In this document: piece after piece, positions 47,357-57,003 of the stretch
How positions within the stretch are numbered: position 1 is the stretch's first letter
Layout: each line of letters begins with the position of its first letter
DNA from: Bacteroidota bacterium
GTDB lineage: Bacteria; Bacteroidota; Bacteroidia; Flavobacteriales_D; Sanyastnellaceae
Assembly: GCA_002746975.1 (NCBI GenBank)
Contig: NVXE01000006.1
Coordinates: 121,110 to 185,109, forward strand
Direction: 5' to 3'
Length of the DNA: 64,000 nucleotides
The notes under the pieces: generated by a model
Seen by the model: only the letters and a program-made list of their open reading frames with translations
Database searches by the model: none
What the model was told of the DNA's origin: nothing
Translations under genes and position numbers: made by a program

Positions 47357-49714
47357 ATGAAACGGGGTTTTATTTTTATTGGTAGTTTTCTAATCGTTTT
47401 TTCTTCACTTCATTCTCAAGAGGAGGTTAAAACAAAGAAAAAAGTGTTTTCTGTAAAAAACTATGCGGAAATCGTATTAGACGGTGTGCTAAACGAGGAG
47501 GTTTGGTCTAAAGCAGTACCTGCCACTAACTTCACACAACTATCTCCAAATCCAGGAATAGCACCCTCACAAAAAACGGAAGTCAAAGTTATATTTGATG
47601 ACGAAGCTATCTACATAGGTGCTCGTATGTGGGATAATGCTCCCGATTCTATTTTAACTCAGTTTACTTCAAGAGATGGTGTAGGGAATTCCGATGAGTT
47701 CGGTGTAGTTATATCAACCTACGATGATGGATTGAACGGCTTTACATTTTCTACAACTCCTTCGGGAGTTTTGATTGATTATATAAATACCCCTAATGGA
47801 TTTAGCTATGATTGGTCACCTGTTTGGGATGTGAAGACTGTTAGGGACGATAAAGGATGGGTCGCGGAATTAAAAATTCCATGGTCAGCACTTCGTTTTA
47901 AAAAGATGTCTGAAGAAGAAAAACCCGTTTGGGGAGTGAACTTTTGGAGAGGGATACGCAGGCATAGGGAAGTTAGTTATTGGGCTGAAAAAGACCCTAC
48001 TAGAGCAGGAAAGGACTTGAGTCAGAATGGCGAGCTACATGGCCTAACTGGCATTACTCCTCCGAGAAGATTAACTCTATTCCCTTACGTATCAGCTTAT
48101 GTAGGCAATGACGAGGAAGGTGGAATAGGGACTAACCTTAATGGTGGGGTTGACTTAAAAGCTGGAATTGGAGATGCTTTCACTTTAGACATGACTTTAA
48201 TCCCTGATTTCGGACAAGTCGTTGCCGATAATTTGGTTTTAAACCTCAGTCCATATGAGATACGGTTTGCAGAAAACCGGCCTTTCTTTACTGAAGGCAC
48301 AGAACTTTTTAATCGAAGTGGATTATTTTACTCAAGGCGGGTAGGTGAAAATCAGCAATTAATTAATGCTACTAAATTCTCTGGCAGGACTGATGGGGGG
48401 CTCGGAATTGGGGCTCTTCAAGCATTCTCATCAGATGAATATTTAACTAGTTACACAGTGGCTGTTTTAGACCAAAACATTCGCAACAATGGATTTATTC
48501 ACGGGATTAGCACATTAGTTATGCGAGAAGGTGCCGGTTATGACGCACTAGTTCAAGGTGTCCAATTCCAATTAAAAAATCCTGAAAATTCATATTCTAT
48601 TTCTGGTAGGGGTTCGTATAACTCAGTGATTTCTGAAACGGGAATAGAAGACAATTTGGGACATTCATGGGGAATAACCGTGTCTAAACTTTCCGGAAAT
48701 TTCACTTTCTTTGGTAACCATTCCGTTAAGAGTAAATTCTACAATCCAAACGATTTAGGGTTTCTCAGAGCACCTAACAAAGTGAATAACACTCTAGCTA
48801 TTTCTTATAAAATAGTTGAGCCGTTCGGTAGGTTTACAAGGTTTTATTCTAAGGCTTCCATTTCTTATTCTAGACTATACGATCCAAATACATTCACCTC
48901 ATTATCCGCTGGGGTAAACGTTAGTGCTTCTACTAGGAATTTTAATTTTTTCATGTTCAGCTTTGATGTATCTCCTGTAAATGCCGTTGACTACTTTGAA
49001 CCTAGAATTGATGGGATGTTTTGGAATAATCCTAGATGGGGGAATGTTAATTTAGTAGCTTCAACAGATTATAGAAAACGTTTTGCTTTTGACTTCAGAA
49101 TGTCGAGAGCTATTTCTTTCAATGATTCCGTAAAATGGAATGGCGTAGACATAAACATCTCTCCACGTTTTCGATTCTCGGACAAGCTATCTATAAACTA
49201 CTTCTACAATTTCAATCCTACCTGGTATCAGCAAGGTTTTGCCACTTTAACTTCAAGTGGTAGTGGCACTATAGAGGATGACGTGAGTATTTTCGGAGAG
49301 AGACACAACAAAACAAACTCTCAAGTTATTAATGTAACATACATTATTACAAATAGAGCGAGTATTAACGCTAGAATTCGTCATTACTGGAGCGAAGTTG
49401 AATACGTTAATTTTTTCGAGTTAGGATATGATGGCAACTTGCATCCGACAACATTAATTAGCTTAGATGATGACGGCACATCTGATTTAGATGTGAACTA
49501 CAATGCATGGAGTGTAGATCTAGGACTTAAATGGTATTTCTCTCCCGGAAGCGAGCTGTCTGTGGTTTGGAAGAACACTCTACAATCACGAGGAGACCTT
49601 TTGCCTACAAATTACTTCGATAACTGGGAATTAATGCTAGAAGAAAAATTCGTGAATTCATTATCCGTTAAAGCTCTATACTATTTAGATTTCAAACGAC
49701 AATCAAAGCGTTAG
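47357..49714 (+). CDS. DUF5916 outer-membrane protein with CBM9-like N-domain
   Basis: This 785-aa protein has a signal peptide (MKRGFIFIGSFLIVFSSLHSQ). A carbohydrate-binding module 9-like jelly roll is at about 35-205 (AEIVLDGVLNEEVWSKAVPATNFTQLSPN, TEVKVIFDDEAIYIGARMWD, WVAELKIPWSALRFKK, WGVNFWRGIRRHREVSYWAEKDPTRAG). A DUF5916 beta-barrel domain runs to the end (LTLDMTLIPDFGQVVADNLVLNLSPYEIRFAENRPFFTEGTELFNRSGLFYSRRVG in outline). The family is common in Flavobacteriia and thought to sit in the outer membrane; its ligand is unknown. It follows mltG by 5 nt and may share its transcript. Confidence 0.88.
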   Translation: MKRGFIFIGSFLIVFSSLHSQEEVKTKKKVFSVKNYAEIVLDGVLNEEVWSKAVPATNFTQLSPNPGIAPSQKTEVKVIFDDEAIYIGARMWDNAPDSILTQFTSRDGVGNSDEFGVVISTYDDGLNGFTFSTTPSGVLIDYINTPNGFSYDWSPVWDVKTVRDDKGWVAELKIPWSALRFKKMSEEEKPVWGVNFWRGIRRHREVSYWAEKDPTRAGKDLSQNGELHGLTGITPPRRLTLFPYVSAYVGNDEEGGIGTNLNGGVDLKAGIGDAFTLDMTLIPDFGQVVADNLVLNLSPYEIRFAENRPFFTEGTELFNRSGLFYSRRVGENQQLINATKFSGRTDGGLGIGALQAFSSDEYLTSYTVAVLDQNIRNNGFIHGISTLVMREGAGYDALVQGVQFQLKNPENSYSISGRGSYNSVISETGIEDNLGHSWGITVSKLSGNFTFFGNHSVKSKFYNPNDLGFLRAPNKVNNTLAISYKIVEPFGRFTRFYSKASISYSRLYDPNTFTSLSAGVNVSASTRNFNFFMFSFDVSPVNAVDYFEPRIDGMFWNNPRWGNVNLVASTDYRKRFAFDFRMSRAISFNDSVKWNGVDINISPRFRFSDKLSINYFYNFNPTWYQQGFATLTSSGSGTIEDDVSIFGERHNKTNSQVINVTYIITNRASINARIRHYWSEVEYVNFFELGYDGNLHPTTLISLDDDGTSDLDVNYNAWSVDLGLKWYFSPGSELSVVWKNTLQSRGDLLPTNYFDNWELMLEEKFVNSLSVKALYYLDFKRQSKR

Positions 49715-49720
49715 TTCATT

Positions 49721-51424
49721 TCATGGAAAAACCACAAAACCTGTCCAAACGGATTTATTAAGGACGCCGTCCCAAGCTTTAAAAGTAACCTTGGAGCTTA
49801 TACCCGTAATGTGAGATAAATCACTTGCGAAATAAGCAGCGGTCTTCTTTTTAGGGTCCCAACGAAATAAAACCCACTCGCCGTCAATAAAGCCTTCTAT
49901 TTTAGAAACTCCACTAAGCTCATCTTCGATATGAAAAACTAAATTGCCATTTTTAATGAGAGGTGACGAGGAATACTTAGGTAAAAGACGTGGAGCTATC
50001 GTGTCTTGGAGAAAATGGTACCACCCCATTTTACGGGACGAGAAACTTAGACGGTTTGTAGAACGTTTGCAAGTCTCAACGCCTAATCGAGTGCCATTCT
50101 TTGAAAGTCTCTCCACAACCCATTTATCACATTTATTTGATTTTGAAATGAGTTCACAAGGCACAGATAAAGTAAAAGGTTTGGCCAGTGGAGCATCATC
50201 TGGACCTATGTAAAAGGTCATATCATCTAGTGAGTGTAATGATGCAATCTCTCTGCTGTAGAATGAGTTTTTAGGCCAAAACACGCTTACATCTCCATCG
50301 TTGATTTTAACTGAAGTTGAATATGTTGCGGGCAAACTAACTCCGGGAATATCCCCCGATATAGTGTCAAAAATGACAGAGTCACTTCCTTTAAGATAAT
50401 ACGATGTCTGAGTGAGATTACCATGAGCATCCCAACACTTAATGATTACATGGATTAATTCACCGACAGAAATATTCAACTTTGATTTAGATGTGAAGTC
50501 GTAAATGGGAAGCCTGTCACCTGGCAGAGGTCTGAAGCGATGAATTTGGGTTCGAGAGCTACTCCACCTTGGATAATACGAATGAGCATTCATATCTTTA
50601 TTGACAGCAAAATCTAGTGTATCTATCGAATACGATGAAAAGCTTATTCCATTAATAGTGACCTCCATTTTATAAATACCACAAACGTTAGATGCTCCGT
50701 CAAGTCTATCTTTAGCTTCGACGCATAAATGAATAATTCCCGATTTCACTTCTGTAGTGTCTCCATTGGATGAAGTGAAAATTTCGTTTCGCAATTCAAG
50801 TCCCTGCGAGTTTACTGGAATTATAACAAGATTGCCTACTTCTGGCGCACGTGTGTCGGTAATTTTAAAATCCCATTTGAGAGGGTTAACTGGGTGTTGA
50901 TTTTCATCTCTTATTTCGAAATGTAGATGAGGACCTCCCGATGATCCCGAGTTACCACTCCATCCAATGGTATCACCAACTTCGAAACGTATTGAATAAA
51001 CTGGACGAGCGTCAATTCCGAAAGAACGTGATGAATACTGCCTTCCTATAAGCCATTCCTGAATTGAAGATGAGTATCGAGATAGGTGAGCATAAACTGA
51101 AGTCGAACCATCATCATGAAGTAGATAAAGAGCCTGACCGTAACCCCACGGGCTTACTTTAACCCTCGACACCACCCCATTTGCGACTGCAAGAACAGGA
51201 AAGCCCTCTTGACCTTGTGTCTTAAAGTCTAGTCCTGTATGAAAATGATCGCCCCTAAACTCTCCGAAATTACCACTTAACACAAGAGGTATATCAAGTG
51301 GAGCAATCAAACCTGAGACTGAGGCGAAAAGAGTGTCGGGGGTAGAAAAAGTGGTTTGGGCTGAAAAAAAACTAATGCAAAAACCAAATGAAATTAATAA
51401 GAAAATATAGGCTTTACAGGGCAT
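49721..51424 (-). CDS. Secreted M23 family metallopeptidase
   Basis: This 567-aa secreted zinc peptidase, probably a peptidoglycan endopeptidase or a regulator of one, has a signal peptide (1-22) and then an LytM/M23 domain near residues 45-185. The metal-binding motifs HTGLDFKTQ (H-x3-D) and SSGGPHLHFEIRD (HxH) are both complete, and YAHLSRYSS lies between them, so it should be active. The C-terminal 380 residues form beta-rich domains (FKITDTRAPEVGNLVIIPVN, VEAKDRLDGASNVCGIYKMEVTIN, IEDELSGVSKIEGFIDGEWVLFRWD) that resemble Ig-like modules. TAGTTTTA sits exactly 4 nt before ATG 51424. It is convergent with the DUF5916 gene. Confidence 0.92.
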   Translation of the reverse strand: MPCKAYIFLLISFGFCISFFSAQTTFSTPDTLFASVSGLIAPLDIPLVLSGNFGEFRGDHFHTGLDFKTQGQEGFPVLAVANGVVSRVKVSPWGYGQALYLLHDDGSTSVYAHLSRYSSSIQEWLIGRQYSSRSFGIDARPVYSIRFEVGDTIGWSGNSGSSGGPHLHFEIRDENQHPVNPLKWDFKITDTRAPEVGNLVIIPVNSQGLELRNEIFTSSNGDTTEVKSGIIHLCVEAKDRLDGASNVCGIYKMEVTINGISFSSYSIDTLDFAVNKDMNAHSYYPRWSSSRTQIHRFRPLPGDRLPIYDFTSKSKLNISVGELIHVIIKCWDAHGNLTQTSYYLKGSDSVIFDTISGDIPGVSLPATYSTSVKINDGDVSVFWPKNSFYSREIASLHSLDDMTFYIGPDDAPLAKPFTLSVPCELISKSNKCDKWVVERLSKNGTRLGVETCKRSTNRLSFSSRKMGWYHFLQDTIAPRLLPKYSSSPLIKNGNLVFHIEDELSGVSKIEGFIDGEWVLFRWDPKKKTAAYFASDLSHITGISSKVTFKAWDGVLNKSVWTGFVVFP

Positions 51425-51428
51425 GATG

Positions 51429-51436
51429 TAAAACTA
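51429..51436 (-). promoter_or_regulatory. -7 box for the M23 peptidase gene
   Basis: TAGTTTTA on the minus strand is followed by 4 nt and ATG 51424. Confidence 0.4.
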
Positions 51437-51492
51437 CACATCTTGAAGTGGTAATTCATCTAAAAATGCACAAATCATTAGACGTGATACCT

Positions 51493-51500
51493 TACATTTG
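51493..51500 (+). promoter_or_regulatory. -7 box for the coiled coil-zapA-rny operon
   Basis: TACATTTG is a perfect TAnnTTTG box, 17 nt before ATG 51518. No -33 TTG is evident at the usual distance. Confidence 0.45.
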
Positions 51501-51517
51501 TTAAGATAGCAAGCCCC

Positions 51518-51856
51518 ATGCCTACACTGATGAAATCCACAGAAAAACTTGTCGCAGCAACAGAACGATTGCTACAAGAATACCAAATGGAACGTGCTGC
51601 TCGTAAGACAGACGTAGAACATGCTCAAGCTAAAATTAACGAGTTAGAAGCTCAGTTACTTTCAGCGCAGAAGGAGTTAAAGCAGATGGAAGAGCAAATG
51701 GAGAAAAAGATTGAAGAGCATAGGGCTAGCGCAGTTTCAATACCTAACCCCCCAATTCAAAGCCACGACACAGCTACCCTTTCGGCCGATCAGATAGACG
51801 CTTTGGTAGAGGAAATCGACTCATGTTTATCTTGTTTAAACTTACAAACTAATTAG
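51518..51856 (+). CDS. Coiled-coil protein upstream of zapA
   Basis: This 112-aa protein is almost entirely coiled coil: ATERLLQEYQMERAARK and the heptad-rich HAQAKINELEAQLLSAQKELKQMEEQMEKKIEEHRA (about 33-70), then a linker and a C-terminal helix (SADQIDALVEEIDSCLSCLNLQ) with two Cys. It has no signal peptide. The gene ends 5 nt before zapA and shares its promoter, so it is likely a cell-division partner, in the manner of the coiled-coil protein ZapB that binds ZapA in Gammaproteobacteria. There is no sequence evidence of homology to ZapB itself; the link rests on size, fold and position. Confidence 0.7.
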   Translation: MPTLMKSTEKLVAATERLLQEYQMERAARKTDVEHAQAKINELEAQLLSAQKELKQMEEQMEKKIEEHRASAVSIPNPPIQSHDTATLSADQIDALVEEIDSCLSCLNLQTN

Positions 51857-51861
51857 CCCCT

Positions 51862-52212
51862 ATGTCTAAAGAAACCATCGACATAAATATTGCTGGACGC
51901 TCCTACCCTCTTACAGTCTCTCCGGAGGAAGTTCAGGGCATTCAAGATGCGGCAGCAGCAGTTGATGAAAGAATAGGGAAGTTAAAATCACAGTTTGCTG
52001 TACAAGATAGAATCGACTTATTTGCAATGACAGCCCTTCAATTGTCAATCCGTGTTAAAGAACTTGAATCTCTCGCTTCATCTAACGATAGTGATAGAGA
52101 TGGACTTATACACGACCTCGCTGAAAAGCAACGAGATATAGAAGGTGAAAGCAGAGCTCAAAAAGTTGTCGAAGACCTACTCCAACGCATTCAATCAGCT
52201 ATGGAAGAGTAA
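51862..52212 (+). CDS. zapA: Cell division protein ZapA
   Basis: ZapA crosslinks FtsZ filaments at mid-cell. At 116 aa it has the family start [64 protein letters not shown] in outline: a beta-strand N-domain and a long C-terminal coiled coil that forms the tetramer. It lies between a coiled-coil gene and rny with 5 and 20 nt gaps, the gene order usual in Bacteroidota. No 6S RNA-like sequence fits in these gaps. Confidence 0.92.
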   Translation: MSKETIDINIAGRSYPLTVSPEEVQGIQDAAAAVDERIGKLKSQFAVQDRIDLFAMTALQLSIRVKELESLASSNDSDRDGLIHDLAEKQRDIEGESRAQKVVEDLLQRIQSAMEE

Positions 52213-52232
52213 GCTTAAAGGCAACACAATCT

Positions 52233-53765
52233 ATGGACTTATTAATTTATCTAGTACCCACAGTAATTGTAGGTGCCGTTCTTGGATTCTTCTTTTCAAA
52301 GTTGGGTCTTAAGACCAAAGTTGATGTCATCATTCGCGAAGCCGAACTAAAAGGAGAAACGATAAAAGAGAAGAAAATTTCTCAAGCAAAGCAAAAATTC
52401 TTTGAACTGAGAGAGAAGCAAAAAGGAGAGAGGAAAGATCTCGACAGAAAATTAAGAGACAGGGAAGAGAAAATTCGCAACACTGAGAAAAACCTCAATC
52501 GTCAAATTGAAAAAAATAAAGAGCTAGAAAAACGATTAGACAAGAATAACGAGAAGATGAATCAACGCATACAAGCGATTGAGAAAAAAACTTCCGAAAT
52601 TGAAGCTAACAGACTTAAAGCTATCGAACTTCTCGAGAAAATCTCAGGTATGTCTGCAGATGAGGCGAAGAAAAATATGGTAGAACAAACCGTACAAGAC
52701 GCTAAAACCACTGCCGCTAGTATGGTTCAGGATATTATTGACGACGCGAAACAAAAAGCCAGCACTGACGCAAAAAAGATTGTAATACAAACTATACAGC
52801 GTGTAGCGACAGAACATTCTGTAGAAAATTCAGTCTCTGTATTCCAAATTAAGAACGATGATGTTAAAGGACGAATTATAGGAAGAGAAGGAAGAAATAT
52901 CCGTGCGCTAGAAGCCGCAACTGGTGTTGAGTTTATCGTTGACGATACACCAGAAGCTATTATTTTATCATGCTTCGACCCAGTTCGTAGAGAGATAGCT
53001 CGATTATCCCTTCACCAACTAGTCACTGATGGTCGTATTCACCCCGCACGAATTGAGGAAGTTGTAGCGAAAGTCATCAAAAAAATTGATGAAGAGATTA
53101 TGGAGTTGGGTAAACGCACGTGTATTGATTTGGGCATTCACAATTTAAAGAGTGAACTCGTTCGCATGGTGGGGCGTATGAAGTATCGTTCTTCATATGG
53201 CCAAAACCTTCTTCAGCACTCTCGCGAGGTAGCTAACCTTTGCGCAACTATGGCCGCAGAGGTGGGTGTTGATGCAAAGACTGCTAAAAGAGCTGGTTTA
53301 CTCCACGATATAGGTAAGGTTAGCGATGAAGAAAGTGAACTACCACACGCGTTATTAGGAATGAAAATTGCAGAGAGAAATGGTGAAAGACCCGAAGTTC
53401 TAAACGCAATTGGGGCTCACCACGACGAAATAGAGATGACTTCATTAATATCTCCGATAGTTCAAGTTTGCGATGCTATTTCTGGTGCTCGACCTGGTGC
53501 TCGTAGAGAAATGGTAGAGGCATATATCCAACGATTACGCAATCTTGAAGACCTTGCTTTAGAATATCCTGGAGTTACGAAATCTTACGCAATTCAAGCA
53601 GGTCGTGAACTTCGTGTCCTTGTCGAAAGTGATAAAGTAAGTGACTCCGATGCCGACCAACTCTCATTAGACATTTCGAACCGCATCATGAACGAAATGA
53701 CCTATCCCGGTCAAGTTAGAGTAACTGTAATCCGCGAAAAGCGCGCTATTAGCATAGCTCGATAG
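52233..53765 (+). CDS. rny: Ribonuclease Y
   Basis: RNase Y is a membrane-bound endoribonuclease that starts mRNA decay. The 510-aa protein has an N-terminal membrane helix ([23 protein letters not shown], about 3-25) and a long charged coiled coil (about 35-190). A KH RNA-binding domain follows at about 205-270 ([39 protein letters not shown]). The HD phosphohydrolase domain has [22 protein letters not shown] at about 356-377 with the metal-binding His-Asp pair, then [46 protein letters not shown] in outline. All catalytic features are present. It is the last gene of the zapA transcript; the flippase gene starts 17 nt later. Confidence 0.97.
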   Translation: MDLLIYLVPTVIVGAVLGFFFSKLGLKTKVDVIIREAELKGETIKEKKISQAKQKFFELREKQKGERKDLDRKLRDREEKIRNTEKNLNRQIEKNKELEKRLDKNNEKMNQRIQAIEKKTSEIEANRLKAIELLEKISGMSADEAKKNMVEQTVQDAKTTAASMVQDIIDDAKQKASTDAKKIVIQTIQRVATEHSVENSVSVFQIKNDDVKGRIIGREGRNIRALEAATGVEFIVDDTPEAIILSCFDPVRREIARLSLHQLVTDGRIHPARIEEVVAKVIKKIDEEIMELGKRTCIDLGIHNLKSELVRMVGRMKYRSSYGQNLLQHSREVANLCATMAAEVGVDAKTAKRAGLLHDIGKVSDEESELPHALLGMKIAERNGERPEVLNAIGAHHDEIEMTSLISPIVQVCDAISGARPGARREMVEAYIQRLRNLEDLALEYPGVTKSYAIQAGRELRVLVESDKVSDSDADQLSLDISNRIMNEMTYPGQVRVTVIREKRAISIAR

Positions 53766-53782
53766 ATAATACATAACACCGG

Positions 53783-55327
53783 ATGACTGAAAAGACCCCC
53801 GAACCGAAGTTCGGCTCGTCACTCAAGTGGCAGAGCGTTAACGTAACAGTTCAGGTAGTCCTGCAGTTAGGCTTCATTGCGGCTCTAGCTCGTCTTATTC
53901 CAACAGAAGCATTTGGAATTATGGCTATTGCTTTAGTAGTAGTAGGTTTTGTCGAGATTTTCGCACAAGTAGGTATTGGACCGGCACTCATCCAAAATCC
54001 AAATGTCACTACAGAACATCGGCGAACTGCCTTCGTCTTCAGTTTGGGTTTAGGGATTATATTTTTTGCAGGAACTTATTTTGCAGCACCAGCTGTAGCA
54101 GAGCTATACAATCAACCTCTCTTAACTGAAGTACTGAGATGGATTTCTCTTAGTTTCATTATCTCAGGAGCTTATGTAGTGCCAAGAAGTATGCTTATCA
54201 AAAAAATGCAGTTCAAATATCTGTTTTTATGCTCCTCAACAGCTATGATATTTGGAAATCTAATCATTGGATTAAGTCTAGCGGCAAATGGAGCGGGTAT
54301 TTGGGCATACGTTGCTGCACTCTTAACTCAAAACACATTGCTTGGAATTGGATATTGGATAGCCTCTCCCGGTCCCGTAAGTTTAAAATTAAATAAAGTC
54401 GCATTAAGAGAAATGGTGGGTTATGGTGGTAGAAGCACTGTATTCAATATGATTAATTATGCCGCCGGCAAAATTGACACTATGGTTGTAGGAGTCCAAA
54501 CAACAGATTGGACACTCACAGGATTTTATGACAGATCTGCTTATCTAATGGGTCTACCAGTAACCGTCCTAGGAAAGCTTGGAGACAGTGTTCTTTTTAG
54601 TGGCATGGCAATGATGCAAAGTGATCTTGAAAGATTACGTCGCACAGTCCTATACTCTGTTCATGCCGTTTCTTTATTCGTTATTCCTCTAACCGTTTTT
54701 TTAATTCTACGTGCAAAAGAAGTCACCGTATTATTATTAGGATCTTCGTTTTTAGAAGCAACACCTATTGTAACAATTCTATTTTCTTGTGTCGCTTTAA
54801 GAAGCTTTATAAAAATAGGCGACGCAACTATGCGTGCTACTGATAGGCTAAAAGTTGGAGCGATTATTAAACTAGGTTTTCTTTTCGCAGTGGGTTTAGG
54901 GTCATGGTGGGCAATGACTAGCTCAGGAGGAGGAGGAGAAGGAAATGTCATTAAAGTTGCCTGGGCTGTTGCATTTGCTACAGCATTACAAACTATAGCA
55001 GTAGCGGCTTGGATGGTTTGGGGTATGCAAATAAACTTTGTAGGATTAATCAGAAGAATACTACCTGGATTAGTTCTAGGTGTAGCCGTTTTAATCGGAG
55101 CATATTTATTAATCTTTATCCCAGAGGTGAAGAACTACAGCAATTCGTTAATGCCTGAAGTTATAAACGCTATCAATATTTCTATTCATTTGGCAACATC
55201 TATGATAGTTGCAGCGATTATGATAATTGCATATCCAAAAATAATTGATGGAGGAGATGATGTAATGAGAAAAAAGTTGTTTGGTAAGTTGAGAAACGGT
55301 AAATTAAAATCTCGTTTAACTATATAG
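53783..55327 (+). CDS. Polysaccharide/lipid-linked oligosaccharide flippase (MOP superfamily)
   Basis: This is a 514-aa integral membrane protein of the Wzx/MurJ-like MOP family, with about 12-14 helices, that probably flips lipid-linked sugars across the inner membrane. The start (SSLKWQSVNVTVQVVLQLGFIAALARLIPTEAFGIMAIALVVVGFVEIFAQVGIGPALIQNP) is characteristic of the lipopolysaccharide-biosynthesis group. Helices alternate with short basic loops, and the tail KKLFGKLRNGKLKSRL is cytoplasmic. Substrate is unknown; the Wza-like and rfbC genes at 44.5-45.8 kb may serve the same pathway. It begins 17 nt after rny and ends 5 nt before the glutathione peroxidase gene. Confidence 0.88.
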   Translation: MTEKTPEPKFGSSLKWQSVNVTVQVVLQLGFIAALARLIPTEAFGIMAIALVVVGFVEIFAQVGIGPALIQNPNVTTEHRRTAFVFSLGLGIIFFAGTYFAAPAVAELYNQPLLTEVLRWISLSFIISGAYVVPRSMLIKKMQFKYLFLCSSTAMIFGNLIIGLSLAANGAGIWAYVAALLTQNTLLGIGYWIASPGPVSLKLNKVALREMVGYGGRSTVFNMINYAAGKIDTMVVGVQTTDWTLTGFYDRSAYLMGLPVTVLGKLGDSVLFSGMAMMQSDLERLRRTVLYSVHAVSLFVIPLTVFLILRAKEVTVLLLGSSFLEATPIVTILFSCVALRSFIKIGDATMRATDRLKVGAIIKLGFLFAVGLGSWWAMTSSGGGGEGNVIKVAWAVAFATALQTIAVAAWMVWGMQINFVGLIRRILPGLVLGVAVLIGAYLLIFIPEVKNYSNSLMPEVINAINISIHLATSMIVAAIMIIAYPKIIDGGDDVMRKKLFGKLRNGKLKSRLTI

Positions 55328-55332
55328 AAATC

Positions 55333-55926
55333 ATGAAAATATATATTTTAATATCAATCGTTGCCGTAATTTTCGGTTTAGGGCTTATAGCATGGAATTC
55401 ATATGCCGGAATTAAAATTTTTCAGCCATCTGAGGGAAGTGTTGACTTTTATTCACTATCCGCTAGAACTATAGATGGTAAGGAATTTCAATTTGAACAA
55501 CTTAGAGGAAAAAGGGTTCTTATCGTAAATACAGCATCCGAATGTGGGTTTACACCTCAATATAAAGGGCTTCAGAAATTGCACGAAATGTACGGTGGAG
55601 ATGACTTTGTGATTTTGGGGTTTCCCTGCAATGATTTCGGAAACCAAGAGTCAGGAAGTTCTGACGAAATCGTAAGTTTTTGTTCTAAAAATTATGGTGT
55701 AGAATTTCAAATAATGGACAAGGTGAAAGTGAAAGGAGAGGGAGTTCATCCAGTGTATGTTTGGCTTGAAAACAAAAATGAAAATGGGGTTAGTAACAAC
55801 TCAATCAAATGGAATTTTCATAAATTCTTAATCGATGATACAGGACACCTAGTAGCTTCCGTTAGGAGTGGTGTGAAACCATCTGATAAATTGATTACTA
55901 AATTTGCAAGCGGAAAATTAAAATAA
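55333..55926 (+). CDS. Glutathione peroxidase family (thiol peroxidase), membrane anchored
   Basis: This peroxidase reduces hydroperoxides, in this family usually with thioredoxin as the donor. It is 197 aa with an N-terminal membrane anchor (ILISIVAVIFGLGLIAWNSYAG). The catalytic tetrad is complete: Cys71 in NTASECGFTPQYKGLQKLH, Gln105 in GFPCNDFGNQE, and Trp160-Asn161 in SIKWNFHKFLID. The active residue is Cys and not selenocysteine. The anchor places the enzyme on the periplasmic face. Genes before and after are within 5 nt, so it is likely part of a run from 53783 to 57962. Confidence 0.94.
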   Translation: MKIYILISIVAVIFGLGLIAWNSYAGIKIFQPSEGSVDFYSLSARTIDGKEFQFEQLRGKRVLIVNTASECGFTPQYKGLQKLHEMYGGDDFVILGFPCNDFGNQESGSSDEIVSFCSKNYGVEFQIMDKVKVKGEGVHPVYVWLENKNENGVSNNSIKWNFHKFLIDDTGHLVASVRSGVKPSDKLITKFASGKLK

Positions 55927-55929
55927 ACT

Positions 55930-57003
55930 ATGAGTACAATTCACAATTTTTCAGCGGGACCATGTATCCTGCCTAAGGAAGTTCTTAAAGAGGCGTCTGA
56001 AGCTGTAAAGGAATGGAATGATAATGGTCTCTCTCTTATAGAGATGTCTCATAGGTCTAAGCCGTTCGTTGCTGTTATGGAAGAAACTCGTGCTTTGACA
56101 AAAGAACTTTTAGGATTACCTGATAGATTCGAGATTCTTTATTTACAAGGAGGAGCTAGTTTGGCTTTTTTAACAGCTGCGTATAACTTAATACCTGAAG
56201 GAGGCTCTGCAGCATATTCTGACACAGGCACTTGGGCAAATAAATCTATAAAAGAGGCAAGGCATCTGGGTGAAATTGAAGTTGTTTCTAGTTCTAAAGA
56301 TTCTGGCTACAATAATATACCAGCTACGCCTAAAGTAGATCCTAGACATAGCTACTTCCACTACACCACGAATAACACAATTTTCGGAACTCAATACAAA
56401 GGCATTCCTACTGAGGCGGGTGTGCCGTTGGTTGCAGATATGAGTTCTGATATAATGAGTAAAAAGTTTGACTCCTCCCCTTTCCAGCTCATTTATGCTG
56501 GAGCCCAAAAAAATATGGGACCCGCTGGAACAGTGATGTATGCAATTGATAAAGACGTTCTAGGAAAGACTGGTCGTGACATCCCATCTTATTTAGATTT
56601 GGGAGTACATATATCTAAAGATAGCATGTTTAATACACCTCCTGTTTTTTCGATTTTCACAACGCTTCTAACGCTACGATGGCTGAAAAACCTAGGGGGA
56701 GTCGAAGCTATTGAGATTCGTAATAATGCAAAAGCAGAGCTTATCTACGGTGAAATTGATAGAAACTCTTTATTCAGAGGACATGCTGAGATTAATAGTC
56801 GTTCTACTATGAACGCCACATTTATGCTAAAAGACGAATCTCATAAAGAAGCTTTTAATGCTGCTTGGGCTAAAGCGGGTGTTAGTGGAATTAACGGTCA
56901 TCGCAGCATAGGCGGATATAGAGCTTCTATGTACAACGCGCTCCCATTAGAGAGTGTGGCTGTACTTGTTGATGTAATGAAAGAATTCGAACGTACAATA
57001 TGA
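55930..57003 (+). CDS. serC: Phosphoserine aminotransferase
   Basis: SerC converts 3-phosphohydroxypyruvate to phosphoserine with glutamate as amino donor, using PLP. At 357 aa it is full length: TIHNFSAGPCILPKEVLKEA at the start, LSLIEMSHRSKPF, EILYLQGGASLAF near 70-82, the PLP lysine at about 194 in YAGAQKNMGPAG, and NGHRSIGGYRASMYNALPLESV at the end. The ATGA overlap of its stop with the serA start (4 nt) couples the two serine genes. It lies 3 nt after glutathione peroxidase. Confidence 0.97.
   Translation: MSTIHNFSAGPCILPKEVLKEASEAVKEWNDNGLSLIEMSHRSKPFVAVMEETRALTKELLGLPDRFEILYLQGGASLAFLTAAYNLIPEGGSAAYSDTGTWANKSIKEARHLGEIEVVSSSKDSGYNNIPATPKVDPRHSYFHYTTNNTIFGTQYKGIPTEAGVPLVADMSSDIMSKKFDSSPFQLIYAGAQKNMGPAGTVMYAIDKDVLGKTGRDIPSYLDLGVHISKDSMFNTPPVFSIFTTLLTLRWLKNLGGVEAIEIRNNAKAELIYGEIDRNSLFRGHAEINSRSTMNATFMLKDESHKEAFNAAWAKAGVSGINGHRSIGGYRASMYNALPLESVAVLVDVMKEFERTI

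Noticed and set aside
52213-52232. 6S RNA next to zapA as in Gammaproteobacteria
   Set aside because: The gap to rny is only 20 nt.
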